Assembly (NCBI GenBank): GCA_964494475.1 | Contig: CAZBRS010000002.1 | Location: 62,001 to 126,000 of the forward strand | Source: CAZBRS01 sp964494475 | Lineage (GTDB): Bacteria > Myxococcota_A > UBA9042 > CAZBRS01 | Direction: 5' to 3' | DNA length: 64,000 nt | Program-made: the position numbers and the translations under genes | In this document: in pieces, positions 17,725 to 26,508 of the stretch | How the letters are laid out: every line of letters starts with the position of its first letter | How positions within the stretch are numbered: position 1 is the first letter of the stretch | Notes under the pieces: generated by a model | The model's input: only the letters and a program-made list of their open reading frames with translations | Told to the model about the DNA's origin: nothing | Database searches by the model: none

Positions 17725-20208
17725 ATGACGCGACTCGTACATCCCTACGCCGATATTCTCCCGACCGTCCTGAAGCCCGGGCGCTACGTGGGCCGCGAGC
17801 CCGGATGCGTGCTGAAGCCCGAGGCGCCGGGGCAGCTCTCGATCTGCCTGGCCTTCCCCGAGGTCTACGAGATCGGCATGTCCTACCTGGGGTTCCAGAT
17901 CCTCTATCACCGCCTGGCCGACGAGCCCCGCGTGGTCACCGAGCGGGCGTTCGCGCCCTGGCCCGACCTCGAGGCGGCCCTGCGCGAGCGCAACCTGCCG
18001 CTGGTTTCCCAGGAGACCTGGCGCCCGCTGGCCGCGTTCGACGTGCTGGGCTTCACGCTGCAGTACGAGCTCACGTACGCGAACCTCCTGAACATGCTCG
18101 ATCTCGGCGGCATTCCCCTGCGCTCGTCCGCGCGCTCGGCCGAGCACCCGCTCGTGATCGCCGGAGGCCCGCTGGCCGCCAACCCGGAGCCCCTCTCGGC
18201 CTTCGTCGACGCGTTCCTCCTGGGCGACGGCGAAGACCTGCTGCCCGGCTTCCTGAACCGCCTGCTCGACCTGCGCGCGGCCGGCGTGTCGCGTGCCGAC
18301 GCGCTGGTCGCGCTCGAGGCGTGGAGTCCGCACGTCTACGTGCCGGCCCTTCACCCGACGCGATCCGGCGCCGACGGCCGCGTGCTCCGCGACGCACCGC
18401 CGCGCACGCTGGCCCACCTGCTCGATCTCGCGGGCTCCCCCGAGCCCGTGCGCTTCCCGACGCCCTGGGTCGAGTCGACCTTCGACCGCATCAGCGTCGA
18501 GATCGCGCGTGGCTGCACCCAGGGCTGTCGCTTCTGCCAGGCCGGCTACCTTTACCGCCCGCTGCGCGAGAAGCCCGTCGCGCGGCTGGTCGACGACGTC
18601 GCGCGCCACGTCGAGGCGAGCGGGCACGCCGAGGTGTCGCTGGCGTCGCTCTCGAGCGCCGACTACTCCGATCTCGGGGGTCTGGTGCGGCCCCTGGCCG
18701 AGTTGGGCGGCCAGAAGGGCTTTTCGCTGGCGTTCTCGTCGCTGCGGGCCTACGGCCTGCCCGAGGACGTGCTGGTCGACGTGGCCCGGCTCGGCGTGCC
18801 CGGGCTCACGCTGGCTCCCGAGGCGGGCACCGAGCGGCTGCGGGCCGTGATCAACAAGAACGTGACCGACGAGCAGCTCCTCTCGGCGGTCGAGCGTTGC
18901 TTCGCCCTCGGCTGGCAACGCGTGAAGCTCTACTTCATGATCGGGCTGCCCACCGAGACCGACGACGACGTGCTCTCCATCCTGACGCTCGGCCGGCGCG
19001 TGTTCGACGCGGGGCGGGCCGTGCTCCGCCGCAAGCCCGAGGTCGTGGTGTCCGTCTCGGGGTTCGTGCCCAAGCCGCACACGCCCTTCCAGTGGTGCGG
19101 CGCCGACCGCTTCGACGAGATCCGGCGCAAGCAGCGCCTGCTGCTCGACGCCGTGCGCCCCACGCCCCTGCGCCTCAAGCTGCACAACGCCGGCATGGGA
19201 CGGGTCGAGTCCTGGCTGGCGCTAGGCGATGCGCGCGCCGGCGACGTCATCGAGGCCGCCTGGAAGGGCGGCGCGCGCTTCGACGGCTGGACCGAGCACT
19301 TCCACGTCGAGGGCTGGGAGGCCGCCGCGGCGAGCGTCGGCGTGAAGCCCGACGAGTGGACGCTCCCGGTCGACGTGGCCGCGCCGCTGCCCTGGGACTT
19401 CGTGTCGGCCGGGGTGTCGCGCGCGTTCCTGGTCGAGGAGCACGCGCGCAGCCTGCGGGCCGAGCGTACGTTGCCCTGCGAGGTGCGGCTGGTGGGCGAG
19501 ACGCGCACGAGCGGCAGGTGCCTGGCCTGCGGCGTGGGGTGCCTCGACGTGCCGATCGCCGAGAAGTCACCCGCGTACGTTTCTCCAGGGGCGGCGCCGT
19601 CCGTGATACACCGCGCTCCCGACGCCCCCCCCGCGCTGCTCGGCCCGGCCTTCCACGTGCGGTACGGGCGCCTGGCCCCCACGCACCTGCTGGGGCAGAA
19701 CGACGCCGTGCGCCACCTGGTGCTCGCGATCCGCCGCTCGGGGTACACGCTCGAGTTGTCCCAGGGCTTCAACCCGCGCCCGAGGGTGTCCCAGAGCACG
19801 GCGCTGCCGTTCGGCTACGAGAGCCTGTCCGAGTGGCTGGGGCTGCGCTTCGCTCCCCACGGGGCGCCGGAGGGCCCCGATCAGGTGCTGGCCCTGCCCG
19901 CCGTCCCCGGCATGCCCTTCCTCGAAGCTCGCGCGGTCCGTCCCGAGGACTACCGCCTGCGCGACGACCGCGTCCTCGCCTGGCGATTCCTGGTCGAGGT
20001 CGACGACCCCCCGGCGGCCCGAGCGGTCATCGACGCCGAGCCCGATCTGCGGCTCGACGAACTCCAGGAGGCCGAGCGACGCCTGCTGGGTGACGCTGAC
20101 GCGCGCGCGCTGGTGCTGTTCGTCGACCGGTCGCTGGGGCGCTCGTGGCGGCCCGAGCGCTGGCTGCCCGGCGTGCGCCGCGTCGTGCTGCTGGAGCGCC
20201 GCCCATGA
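17725..20208 (+). CDS. Radical SAM protein (TIGR03960-like) fused to a DUF2344 domain
   Basis: 827-residue fusion. The N-terminal part (FPEVYEIGMSYLGFQILYH) is a degenerate B12-binding-like domain; the radical SAM core has ARGCTQGCRFCQ with Cys264, Cys268 and Cys271 for the 4Fe-4S cluster, then a conserved LAPEAGTERLR block. From about residue 645 (FHVRYGRLAPTHLLGQND...) comes a DUF2344 domain, which in many bacteria is a separate neighbouring gene. The reaction of this family is not established; members are often near rRNA/tRNA or RNase E/G genes. Start ATG 17725 follows GGGAG by 6 bases. It leads a tight cluster with the HAD and RluA-type genes (ATGA overlap), which supports an RNA-modification context. 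Confidence 0.9.
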   Translation: MTRLVHPYADILPTVLKPGRYVGREPGCVLKPEAPGQLSICLAFPEVYEIGMSYLGFQILYHRLADEPRVVTERAFAPWPDLEAALRERNLPLVSQETWRPLAAFDVLGFTLQYELTYANLLNMLDLGGIPLRSSARSAEHPLVIAGGPLAANPEPLSAFVDAFLLGDGEDLLPGFLNRLLDLRAAGVSRADALVALEAWSPHVYVPALHPTRSGADGRVLRDAPPRTLAHLLDLAGSPEPVRFPTPWVESTFDRISVEIARGCTQGCRFCQAGYLYRPLREKPVARLVDDVARHVEASGHAEVSLASLSSADYSDLGGLVRPLAELGGQKGFSLAFSSLRAYGLPEDVLVDVARLGVPGLTLAPEAGTERLRAVINKNVTDEQLLSAVERCFALGWQRVKLYFMIGLPTETDDDVLSILTLGRRVFDAGRAVLRRKPEVVVSVSGFVPKPHTPFQWCGADRFDEIRRKQRLLLDAVRPTPLRLKLHNAGMGRVESWLALGDARAGDVIEAAWKGGARFDGWTEHFHVEGWEAAAASVGVKPDEWTLPVDVAAPLPWDFVSAGVSRAFLVEEHARSLRAERTLPCEVRLVGETRTSGRCLACGVGCLDVPIAEKSPAYVSPGAAPSVIHRAPDAPPALLGPAFHVRYGRLAPTHLLGQNDAVRHLVLAIRRSGYTLELSQGFNPRPRVSQSTALPFGYESLSEWLGLRFAPHGAPEGPDQVLALPAVPGMPFLEARAVRPEDYRLRDDRVLAWRFLVEVDDPPAARAVIDAEPDLRLDELQEAERRLLGDADARALVLFVDRSLGRSWRPERWLPGVRRVVLLERRP

Positions 20209-20828
20209 AGGGAGCCTGGCTCTTCCTCGACATCGGCAACGTGCTGCTCGACGTCGAGCGCGACCGTTCGCGCGATCTCTTCGTGTCGCTGACCGGGGTC
20301 GACCGCGAGGAGTTCGACTGGATCTTCTTCGACTCGGGGCTGCTCGACCTGTTCAACACCGGGCGCATCTCCGAAGCGGGGTTCCTGCACCGCGTGCGCG
20401 GCGATCTCCGGCATCGCGGGTCCGACCTCGACGACGACCAGATCCGCCGCGTCTGGAACGAGATGCTGGTGCCCGTGCCGGGCACGGCCGAGTGGGTTCA
20501 CGAACTGCAGCCCCTGCTGGAGGGCATCTGGATCGTCTCGGACATCAACGCCATCCACTGGCGGGCCACGCGTGAGTTCCTCGACCGAGATCCCCTGGCC
20601 AGGCTCGCGGGCTCGACGCTGTCCTGCGACCTCGGCGTCACCAAGCCGGCCCGGGCCTTCTTCGAGCACGCGCTCCAGGGCTCGGGGGCCCGGCCCGATC
20701 GGATCGTCTACCTCGACGACCGGGCGATCAACATCGAGGGCGCCCGCAAGCTGGGCATCGACGGGACGCTCTTCACGCGGCTCGACCTCGTGCGGGATCG
20801 CGTCGTCGAGCGGTTGAAGGGGAGGTGA
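20205..20828 (+). CDS. HAD-superfamily phosphatase-like hydrolase
   Basis: 207 residues with haloacid-dehalogenase motifs: motif I is LFLDIGNVLLD with nucleophile Asp9, the +2 position being Gly rather than Asp as in YihX-type proteins; motif II IVSDINA; a Lys in GVTKPARAF; and motif IV VYLDDRAINIEGARKLG. Soluble and cytoplasmic; likely hydrolyses a small phosphorylated metabolite, identity unknown. ATG 20205 overlaps the preceding stop (ATGA) and the RluA-type gene follows at once, so it is the middle gene of a three-gene unit. A GPWxx 'cap' of about 65 residues sits between motifs I and II. Confidence 0.85.
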   Translation: MKGAWLFLDIGNVLLDVERDRSRDLFVSLTGVDREEFDWIFFDSGLLDLFNTGRISEAGFLHRVRGDLRHRGSDLDDDQIRRVWNEMLVPVPGTAEWVHELQPLLEGIWIVSDINAIHWRATREFLDRDPLARLAGSTLSCDLGVTKPARAFFEHALQGSGARPDRIVYLDDRAINIEGARKLGIDGTLFTRLDLVRDRVVERLKGR

Positions 20829-20830
20829 GC

Positions 20831-21526
20831 GTGCGGGACGAGCCAGCGACGGCCCCCGCGTGGCGCATCCTGGCGTGCGACGACGACGTGATCGCCGTCG
20901 CGAAGCCCGTGGGCATGCTGGTCGTGCCGGGCCGCGACGGGGTCGCCGGTGACGACGTGCTGCGCGGGGCGCTGGAGCGCCACCTGGGCGCGCCCGTCTG
21001 GGTCGTGCACCGCATCGACCGGGTGGCGAGCGGCGTGGTGCTCTTCGCCCCTTCGGCCGACGCTCATCGCTTCCTATCGATGGCCTTCGAGGCCGGCGCC
21101 GTCCGTCGCGTCTACCAGGCCTGGGTGCTCGGCGTGCCCGAGCCGCCCGAGGGCTCGATCGACCTGCCCATTCGCGACGGGCGCAAGGGCCGCATGAAGG
21201 GGGCCCCCGACGGCAAGCCCTCCCGCACCGACTACCGGCTGCTGCGGGCCGTCGAGGGCGCCGCGCTGGTCGAGGCCAACCTGCGCTCCGGGCGCCGCCA
21301 CCAGATCCGTCTGCACCTGGCCTACCGGGGGCACCCCATCCTCTTCGACGAGCTCTACGCGGGGCCGCGCCTTCCCGCCCTCCGCGACCTGCGCCACCGC
21401 CTCGGGCCGAGCGCCGACGAACCGGGCATCCGCCTGCACGCCGCCGAGGTGACCTGGCGAGGTCGCGACGGATCGCCGCGAACCGTCGCCTGCGAGCCCC
21501 CGGAGGGCTTCGACCCCTTCGCGTGA
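20831..21526 (+). CDS. RluA-family pseudouridine synthase
   Basis: Converts uridine to pseudouridine in rRNA or tRNA. The active-site motif is VVHRIDRVASG, a variant of HRLDxxTSG, with catalytic Asp63; further hallmarks are AVAKPVGMLVVPG and NLRSGRRHQIRLHLAYRGHPI. No S4 domain. I chose GTG at 20831 over GTG at 20825 because GGAGG lies exactly 5 bases upstream of the former and directly abuts the latter. At 231 residues it is a short, single-domain member, comparable with RluA/TruC-type proteins. Last gene of the radical SAM-HAD-RluA unit; a hairpin at 21553-21577 follows. Confidence 0.88.
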   Translation: MRDEPATAPAWRILACDDDVIAVAKPVGMLVVPGRDGVAGDDVLRGALERHLGAPVWVVHRIDRVASGVVLFAPSADAHRFLSMAFEAGAVRRVYQAWVLGVPEPPEGSIDLPIRDGRKGRMKGAPDGKPSRTDYRLLRAVEGAALVEANLRSGRRHQIRLHLAYRGHPILFDELYAGPRLPALRDLRHRLGPSADEPGIRLHAAEVTWRGRDGSPRTVACEPPEGFDPFA

Positions 21527-21552
21527 CGCGGGCGGCTATCGGACGCCCGCCC

Positions 21553-21577
21553 GGCGTGGGCTCCGGGCGCCCACGCC
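21553..21577. terminator. Hairpin between convergent genes, probable terminator
   Basis: GGCGTGGGC (21553-21561) pairs perfectly with GCCCACGCC (21569-21577) around a 7-base loop. It lies between the stop of the RluA-type gene and the stop of the FHA-AAA+ gene, where a bidirectional terminator is expected. There is no T tract on either side. Confidence 0.5.
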
Positions 21578-21592
21578 GCCAACAACGACGCC

Positions 21593-22867
21593 TCAAGCGG
21601 CCTGCGCCTCGCGCTCTCTCTTGCGGAGGTCGTAGTACGAGCTGCGCGGAACGCCCAGGCTGGCCAGCGCTCGCCGCAGGCTGCCCTGCTCGGCCACGGC
21701 GGCCTCGAGCAACTCCTGGAAGCCAGGCTCCCCGACCTGCGTGGGCTCGGCGCGCTGCCGGCCCAACGCGCGCTCGATGTCGGCGCGCTCCAGCACGCCG
21801 GTGCTCGCCTGAATTCGGGCCCGCAGGAGCACGTGCAGCAGCTCGCGTACGTTGCCGGGCCAGCCGTGGCCTGCGAGCGCCTTCTCGGCCCCGGCCGACA
21901 GCCGGAAGCCCTCGCGCCTGCCGGCCCGTCGGGCGATGGCCACGACATCGGCGGGGCGCGACGAGAGCGGCGTCACTGGCAGCTCGAACGCCGCCAGGCG
22001 ATGGAAGAGGTCCTCGCGGAACGTGCCCTGTCGCAGGCGCACGTCGAAGTCGGCGAGGCTGGCGGCGACGACGCGGCAGCGCACCGGGCGCGCCTCGTCG
22101 TCTCCCAGCCGACGAACCTCGCGGCGCTCGAGCACGCGGAGCAGCTTGGCCTGGATCTCGGGGCGCGCCTCGCCGACTTCGTCCAGGAAAAGCGTGCCCT
22201 CGCCCGCGGCCAGGAACAGGCCGGGCCGCTCGCGCTTGCCGTCGGTGAACGCCCCCGCGGCGTGGCCGAACAGCTCGGCGTCGGCGGTTCCGGGCTCGAG
22301 CGTGGCGCAGTTCACCGCCACGAACGGTGCGTCGGGGCGCGGCCCCAGCTTGTGAAGCAGCGAGGCCACCACCTCCTTGCCGGCGCCGGTCGGTCCCGTC
22401 ACCAGGACGGGCAGCTCGACGTTGGCCGCCATCAGCACCCGACGCAGCCCGTCGAGCCCGCTGTTCCCGGCCGCCACCCAGTCGTCCAGTTCCCAGTGCG
22501 GCTCGTCGCCGCCGTCGTGCCGGGTCACGACCAGGAACTCGGTGCGTCCGAGCGTGAGGCGGGCGCCCGGACCCAGCAGCGCGCGCTCGACCTTCTTGCC
22601 GTTCACGAACGTTCCGTTGGTCGATCCGAGGTCCGTCACGCGCACGCGACCGTTCTCGAGGGCAACGCGCGCGTGTGTCCTCGACACGAAGCAGTCGCGC
22701 AGGGTGTGCCCGCACGCAGGACCGTTGCCGACGATCAGCGCGGTCGTCGTCGGCACGATCACGTCGGCGTCGGGCCGCGTCCAGGCCACCAGCACGGGGT
22801 GCCCCCCGCGTGACTCGCCGTAGCGCTCCCTGGGCTCCGCGATCCTCATTCGAACGGTGGTCTCCAT
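21593..22867 (-). CDS. FHA-domain AAA+ transcriptional regulator of the sigma-54 activator type
   Basis: 424 residues: an N-terminal FHA phosphothreonine-reading domain (about 25-120, with VSRTHARVALENGRVRVTDLGSTNGTFVN), a sigma-54-activator-type AAA+ domain (P-loop GPTGAGKE 158-165, Walker B GTLFLDE 224-230, arginine-finger region REDLFHRL), and a Fis-like helix-turn-helix at the C terminus (SLRRALASLGVPRSSYYDL). The loop that normally reads GAFTGA and contacts sigma-54 reads GAFTDG (205-210), so sigma-54 activation is in doubt. Such FHA regulators are numerous in myxobacteria and respond to Ser/Thr kinases. GGAGGG lies about 9 bases before ATG 22867. Divergent from the MopE/TSP3 lipoprotein gene, a possible target. 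Confidence 0.88.
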   Translation of the reverse strand: METTVRMRIAEPRERYGESRGGHPVLVAWTRPDADVIVPTTTALIVGNGPACGHTLRDCFVSRTHARVALENGRVRVTDLGSTNGTFVNGKKVERALLGPGARLTLGRTEFLVVTRHDGGDEPHWELDDWVAAGNSGLDGLRRVLMAANVELPVLVTGPTGAGKEVVASLLHKLGPRPDAPFVAVNCATLEPGTADAELFGHAAGAFTDGKRERPGLFLAAGEGTLFLDEVGEARPEIQAKLLRVLERREVRRLGDDEARPVRCRVVAASLADFDVRLRQGTFREDLFHRLAAFELPVTPLSSRPADVVAIARRAGRREGFRLSAGAEKALAGHGWPGNVRELLHVLLRARIQASTGVLERADIERALGRQRAEPTQVGEPGFQELLEAAVAEQGSLRRALASLGVPRSSYYDLRKREREAQAA

Positions 22868-22999
22868 GCGTCGCTCCCTCCTCGGTCCTCACCCGATCAA
22901 GCCATCTCGACGGTGCGCGGGTGCAACTACGGAAATTTCTCCTTCTGGTTCAAGATGTTCTCGAACCGTTCCGACACTCGTGCGACGGGCTCCGGTTCG
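22868..22999. other. Divergent intergenic region with GTTC/GAAC boxes
   Basis: Between the FHA regulator and the MopE/TSP3 gene. It holds the short palindrome GTTCTCGAAC (22957-22966), immediately followed by a further GTTC (22968-22971 region), and GGTTC copies near 22947 and 22994, plus a GGAAATTTCTCC string at 22931-22942. These could be regulator-binding sites, but nothing more than the repeats supports that. No clear promoter for the regulator was found. Confidence 0.25.
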
Positions 23000-23028
23000 T
23001 TGACACCTCCGGGGTTCCTTGTTAGAGT
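23000..23028 (+). promoter_or_regulatory. Strong predicted promoter of the MopE/TSP3 lipoprotein gene
   Basis: A perfect TTGACA (23000-23005), a 17-base spacer and TAGAGT (23023-23028). Transcription would start near 23035, giving a leader of about 24 bases with GGGGGAAG just before the ATG at 23059. This is sigma-70-like, not sigma-54-like. Confidence 0.7.
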
Positions 23029-23058
23029 GCTGGCGCCAAGTATGGCGTCGGGGGAAGC

Positions 23059-26000
23059 ATGCGTCGGGCCAATCTTGCGTTCCTGTTCGTTGGGGCGATG
23101 TTCGTGCTGGCGTGCGGTTCCAGCGTGAATGACATCGAGGTGGGCGACCAGCCCGACGCCGTCAAGCCCGACACGGCCGACGACGAGATCACGGGCGTCG
23201 ATTTCGGCGGCAGCGACGATCAGGGCGGCTTCGACTTCGAGCAGACCCTGCCCGACGTCGTCGAGGCCGACCAGGTCCCCGACGGGATTCCGTGCGGCGG
23301 CCAGCCCGGCTGCAAGTGCGACGACAACGGCGACTGCAAGAGCGGCCTGTGCATCGAAGACATGAACGGGCAGTACTGCGCCGATACGTGCGTCGACTCC
23401 TGCGCCGACGACGGCTTCCGCTGCATGCTGGTCCTGGTGGGCGGCGAGCCCGCCTACTACTGCATCCCCCGCTACGTCAACCTTTGCAAGCCCTGCCGCA
23501 CCAACGTCGACTGCAAGGCCGACGTCGGCACCGACGCCGACCTGTGCGTCGACCAGGGCCCCGACGGTTCCTACTGCGGCGCCGACTGCGCCACCCAGTC
23601 CTGCCCCGACGGCTTCTTCTGCCAGACCGTGGCCATCCCCGACGGGGGCACGTCGAAGCAGTGCGTTCCGTCCGGATCGGCCTGTGAGTGCACCGAGAAG
23701 TACATCGACTTCAACGCCAGCACCACGTGCTTCCGCCAGAACGCCAACGGCACGTGCACCGGCTCCCGGTTCTGCGCCGAGACGGGCCTGACCGACTGCG
23801 ACGCCAAGGAGCCCGCCAAGGAGACCTGCAACGACCTCGACGACGACTGCGACGGAGAGACCGACGAGGGCATCTCCAGCGTAGCGTGCGAGATCGTCAA
23901 CGTCTGGGGCACGTGCCCGGGCGTCATGCAGTGCCTGGCCGGCCTCGAGGAGTGCACCGGGTCCGAGCCCGCCAAGGAAGAGTGCGACGGCGAGGACAAC
24001 AACTGCGACGGCAAGACCGACGAGGGCTTCGCCGACTCGAACGAAGACGGCATCCCCGACTGCCTGGGCGACGACGACGACGAAGACGGCATCCCCGACT
24101 ACCTCGACAACTGTCCCAAGGTGCCGAACCCCGATCAGAAGAACTGGGACAAGGACAACCTGGGCGGCGTCCTGGGCGACAACAAGGGCGACGCCTGCGA
24201 CGAAGACGACGACAACGACGGCGTCAACGACATCGACGACTGCGACCCCAAGAACGAGCAGGTCTACCCGGGCGCGCCCGAGAAGTGCGACAACAAGGAC
24301 AACAACTGCAACAACCTGGTCGACGAGAACTTCTCGAACGTCGACGGCGACGCCCTGGCCGATTGCGTCGACCCCGACATCGACAACGACAGCATCCTGA
24401 ACGAGCTCGACAACTGCGCCAGCGTGTACAACCCCGCCCAGGTCAACACCGACAAGCCGGCCGACAACCTGGGTGACGCCTGCGACCCCGACGACGACGA
24501 AGACGGCGTGCTCGACGAGGTCGACAACTGCCCGCTGAAGAAGAACCTCGACCAGACCGACAACGAAGACGACGGCCAGGGCGACGTGTGCGACCCCGAC
24601 GACGACAACGACGACGTGCTCGACACCGACGACAACTGCGCCAAGATCGCCAACGACGATCAGAACGACTTCAACGACGACAACCAGGGCGACGCCTGCG
24701 ATCCCGACATCGACGGCGACAACGAGTTGAACGAGACCGACTGCGACGACTTCAACGCCGCCATCAACCACTTCGAAGACGAGGTCTGCAACGGCGTCGA
24801 CGACAACTGCAAGGACGGCATCGACGAAGAGAACGCCAAGCAGTGCATCGTCTTCTACCGCGACGCCGATCTCGACGGCTACGGCACCGACGAGAACAAG
24901 TGCTACTGCCAGCCCACGGGGCAGTTCACCGCCAGCGTCAAGGGCGACTGCAACGACACGGCCACCGGCGGCGACGTCAACCCCGGCGCCAAGGAGCGCT
25001 GCGGCAACGGCCTCGACGACAACTGCAACGGCTCCCAGAACGACGAGAACGCCGTCAACTGCCAGTATTTCTTCCTCGACGAGGACCACGACAACTACGG
25101 CGTGAACCTCTCGAAGTGCTTCTGCTCGCAGGAGGGCAACTACACGGCCAAGCAGTCCGGCGACTGCAACGACCAGATGGGGCTCGTGAACCCCGGCCAG
25201 GCCGAGGTCTGCGACAACGGCCGCGACGACAACTGCGACGGGTCTCAGAACGACGAGAACGCCCAGGGCTCCATCCAGTTCTTCAAGGACGTCGACTTCG
25301 ACCACTACGGCGTCTCGACCGACTACAAGCGCCTGTGCTCGGCCGAGGGGCTCTACGCGGCCCTGCAGGGCGGCGACTGCGACGACACGAACCCCTTCGT
25401 GCACCCCGGCGCCGTAGAAACGTGCGACACGGGCAAGGTCGACGAAGACTGCGACAGCGAGATCGACGAAGAGGGCGCCGACCTGTGCGAGACGTACTAC
25501 TTCGACTTCGATCACGACAACATCGGGCTGGCCAACACGTCCAAGTGCCTCTGCGCGCCCACGGGCTTCTACACCACCAAGACGGGCGGCGACTGCAACG
25601 ACAACAACGCGGCCATCTATCCCGGCGCCCCCGAGCTCTGCAACGCGGCCGACGACAACTGCAACAACCTGAAGGACGACGCCGGCGTCAAGCAGCTCTG
25701 CGGCGAGTTCGACGACTCCCACGCGCTGGGGCGGTGCTCGACGGCGGGCTTCTGTGAGCTCGACTGCAACACCGGCTGGGAGAACGTCGACGGCGTCTTC
25801 TACAACGGCTGCGAGTGCCAGGACGACAGCTACGAGACCGTCGGCGGCGACAACTGCTCCGGCTCCATCGACATGGGCGACCTCTCCGACGCCGGCGCTG
25901 GCTCCGAGGTCTTCGCCGTGGGCAACATCCTGACGCCGACCGACACCGACTGGTACCGCGTGCGCGTCATCGACACCCCCGACGTCGGCGTCAACGCGTG

Positions 26001-26469
26001 CGACAGGTTCTCCTTCCACGCGGCCCTGGTCGAGAACCCGGGTATGGCGTTCCGCCTCACGGTGTACATGGGCAACGAAGCCGGCGTGAACTGCGCGGCC
26101 TCGGGCCAGATGTGCCAGAGCGATGTCGAGTTCTCGTGGTTCACCGACAACCAGTTCACGGACAGCTCCGGCAAGCTGGTGGGCGAGTGCCCGTGCTCGT
26201 CCGACGTGGTCGCCCTTCCCAACGGTCAGCTCATCCTCGAGCAGGGTATCGACGGCAACACGGGCGTCCTGGTCGACCTGTACGACACCGACCGTCCGGG
26301 CGGCCACTCGAAGGAGCCCGACGGTACCATCCACCGGGGCACCCTGGGCGCCAACGCGTGCCTGAACACCACGCGTTACTTCGTGGTGGGTGTCTCGCGC
26401 GACACGACGGTCGCGCTCTCGTGCGCCAGCTACAAGCTGTGGCTCTCGAACGGCAAGATCGATCACTGA
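23059..26469 (+). CDS. Large surface lipoprotein with MopE-type Cys/Asp repeats and thrombospondin type 3 repeats
   Basis: 1,136 residues. Lipoprotein signal with lipobox VLAC, Cys19. An acidic linker is followed by EGF-like Cys-rich segments (about 75-215), then alternating MopE/MYXO-type metal-binding motifs of the form C-N-x-x-D-D-N-C-D-G-x-x-D-E and thrombospondin type 3 repeats (D-x-D-x-D-G-x-x-D-x-x-D-N-C), which bind calcium in known homologues. The last 200 residues form a non-repetitive domain with DTDWYRVRVID, typical of secreted bacterial pre-peptidase-like C-terminal domains. Probably anchored in the outer membrane and displayed outside. It has its own strong promoter and stands alone. 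Function unknown; adhesion or metal/calcium-stabilised matrix are reasonable guesses. Confidence 0.88.
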   Translation: MRRANLAFLFVGAMFVLACGSSVNDIEVGDQPDAVKPDTADDEITGVDFGGSDDQGGFDFEQTLPDVVEADQVPDGIPCGGQPGCKCDDNGDCKSGLCIEDMNGQYCADTCVDSCADDGFRCMLVLVGGEPAYYCIPRYVNLCKPCRTNVDCKADVGTDADLCVDQGPDGSYCGADCATQSCPDGFFCQTVAIPDGGTSKQCVPSGSACECTEKYIDFNASTTCFRQNANGTCTGSRFCAETGLTDCDAKEPAKETCNDLDDDCDGETDEGISSVACEIVNVWGTCPGVMQCLAGLEECTGSEPAKEECDGEDNNCDGKTDEGFADSNEDGIPDCLGDDDDEDGIPDYLDNCPKVPNPDQKNWDKDNLGGVLGDNKGDACDEDDDNDGVNDIDDCDPKNEQVYPGAPEKCDNKDNNCNNLVDENFSNVDGDALADCVDPDIDNDSILNELDNCASVYNPAQVNTDKPADNLGDACDPDDDEDGVLDEVDNCPLKKNLDQTDNEDDGQGDVCDPDDDNDDVLDTDDNCAKIANDDQNDFNDDNQGDACDPDIDGDNELNETDCDDFNAAINHFEDEVCNGVDDNCKDGIDEENAKQCIVFYRDADLDGYGTDENKCYCQPTGQFTASVKGDCNDTATGGDVNPGAKERCGNGLDDNCNGSQNDENAVNCQYFFLDEDHDNYGVNLSKCFCSQEGNYTAKQSGDCNDQMGLVNPGQAEVCDNGRDDNCDGSQNDENAQGSIQFFKDVDFDHYGVSTDYKRLCSAEGLYAALQGGDCDDTNPFVHPGAVETCDTGKVDEDCDSEIDEEGADLCETYYFDFDHDNIGLANTSKCLCAPTGFYTTKTGGDCNDNNAAIYPGAPELCNAADDNCNNLKDDAGVKQLCGEFDDSHALGRCSTAGFCELDCNTGWENVDGVFYNGCECQDDSYETVGGDNCSGSIDMGDLSDAGAGSEVFAVGNILTPTDTDWYRVRVIDTPDVGVNACDRFSFHAALVENPGMAFRLTVYMGNEAGVNCAASGQMCQSDVEFSWFTDNQFTDSSGKLVGECPCSSDVVALPNGQLILEQGIDGNTGVLVDLYDTDRPGGHSKEPDGTIHRGTLGANACLNTTRYFVVGVSRDTTVALSCASYKLWLSNGKIDH

Positions 26470-26483
26470 CGGGCGCTCGCCCG
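26470..26483. terminator. Short GC hairpin after the MopE/TSP3 gene
   Basis: CGGGCG (26470-26475) and CGCCCG (26478-26483) are complementary directly after the stop, between convergent genes. The loop is tiny and there is no T tract, so terminator function is only suggested. Confidence 0.3.
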
Positions 26484-26508
26484 GAGCCCTCGCCGGTTCT
26501 GACCGCCC

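Noticed and set aside
23059..26469. Copper-binding MopE protein as the function
   Set aside because: Only the short motif is shared with MopE; similar repeats occur in many uncharacterised surface proteins, so copper binding is not supported.
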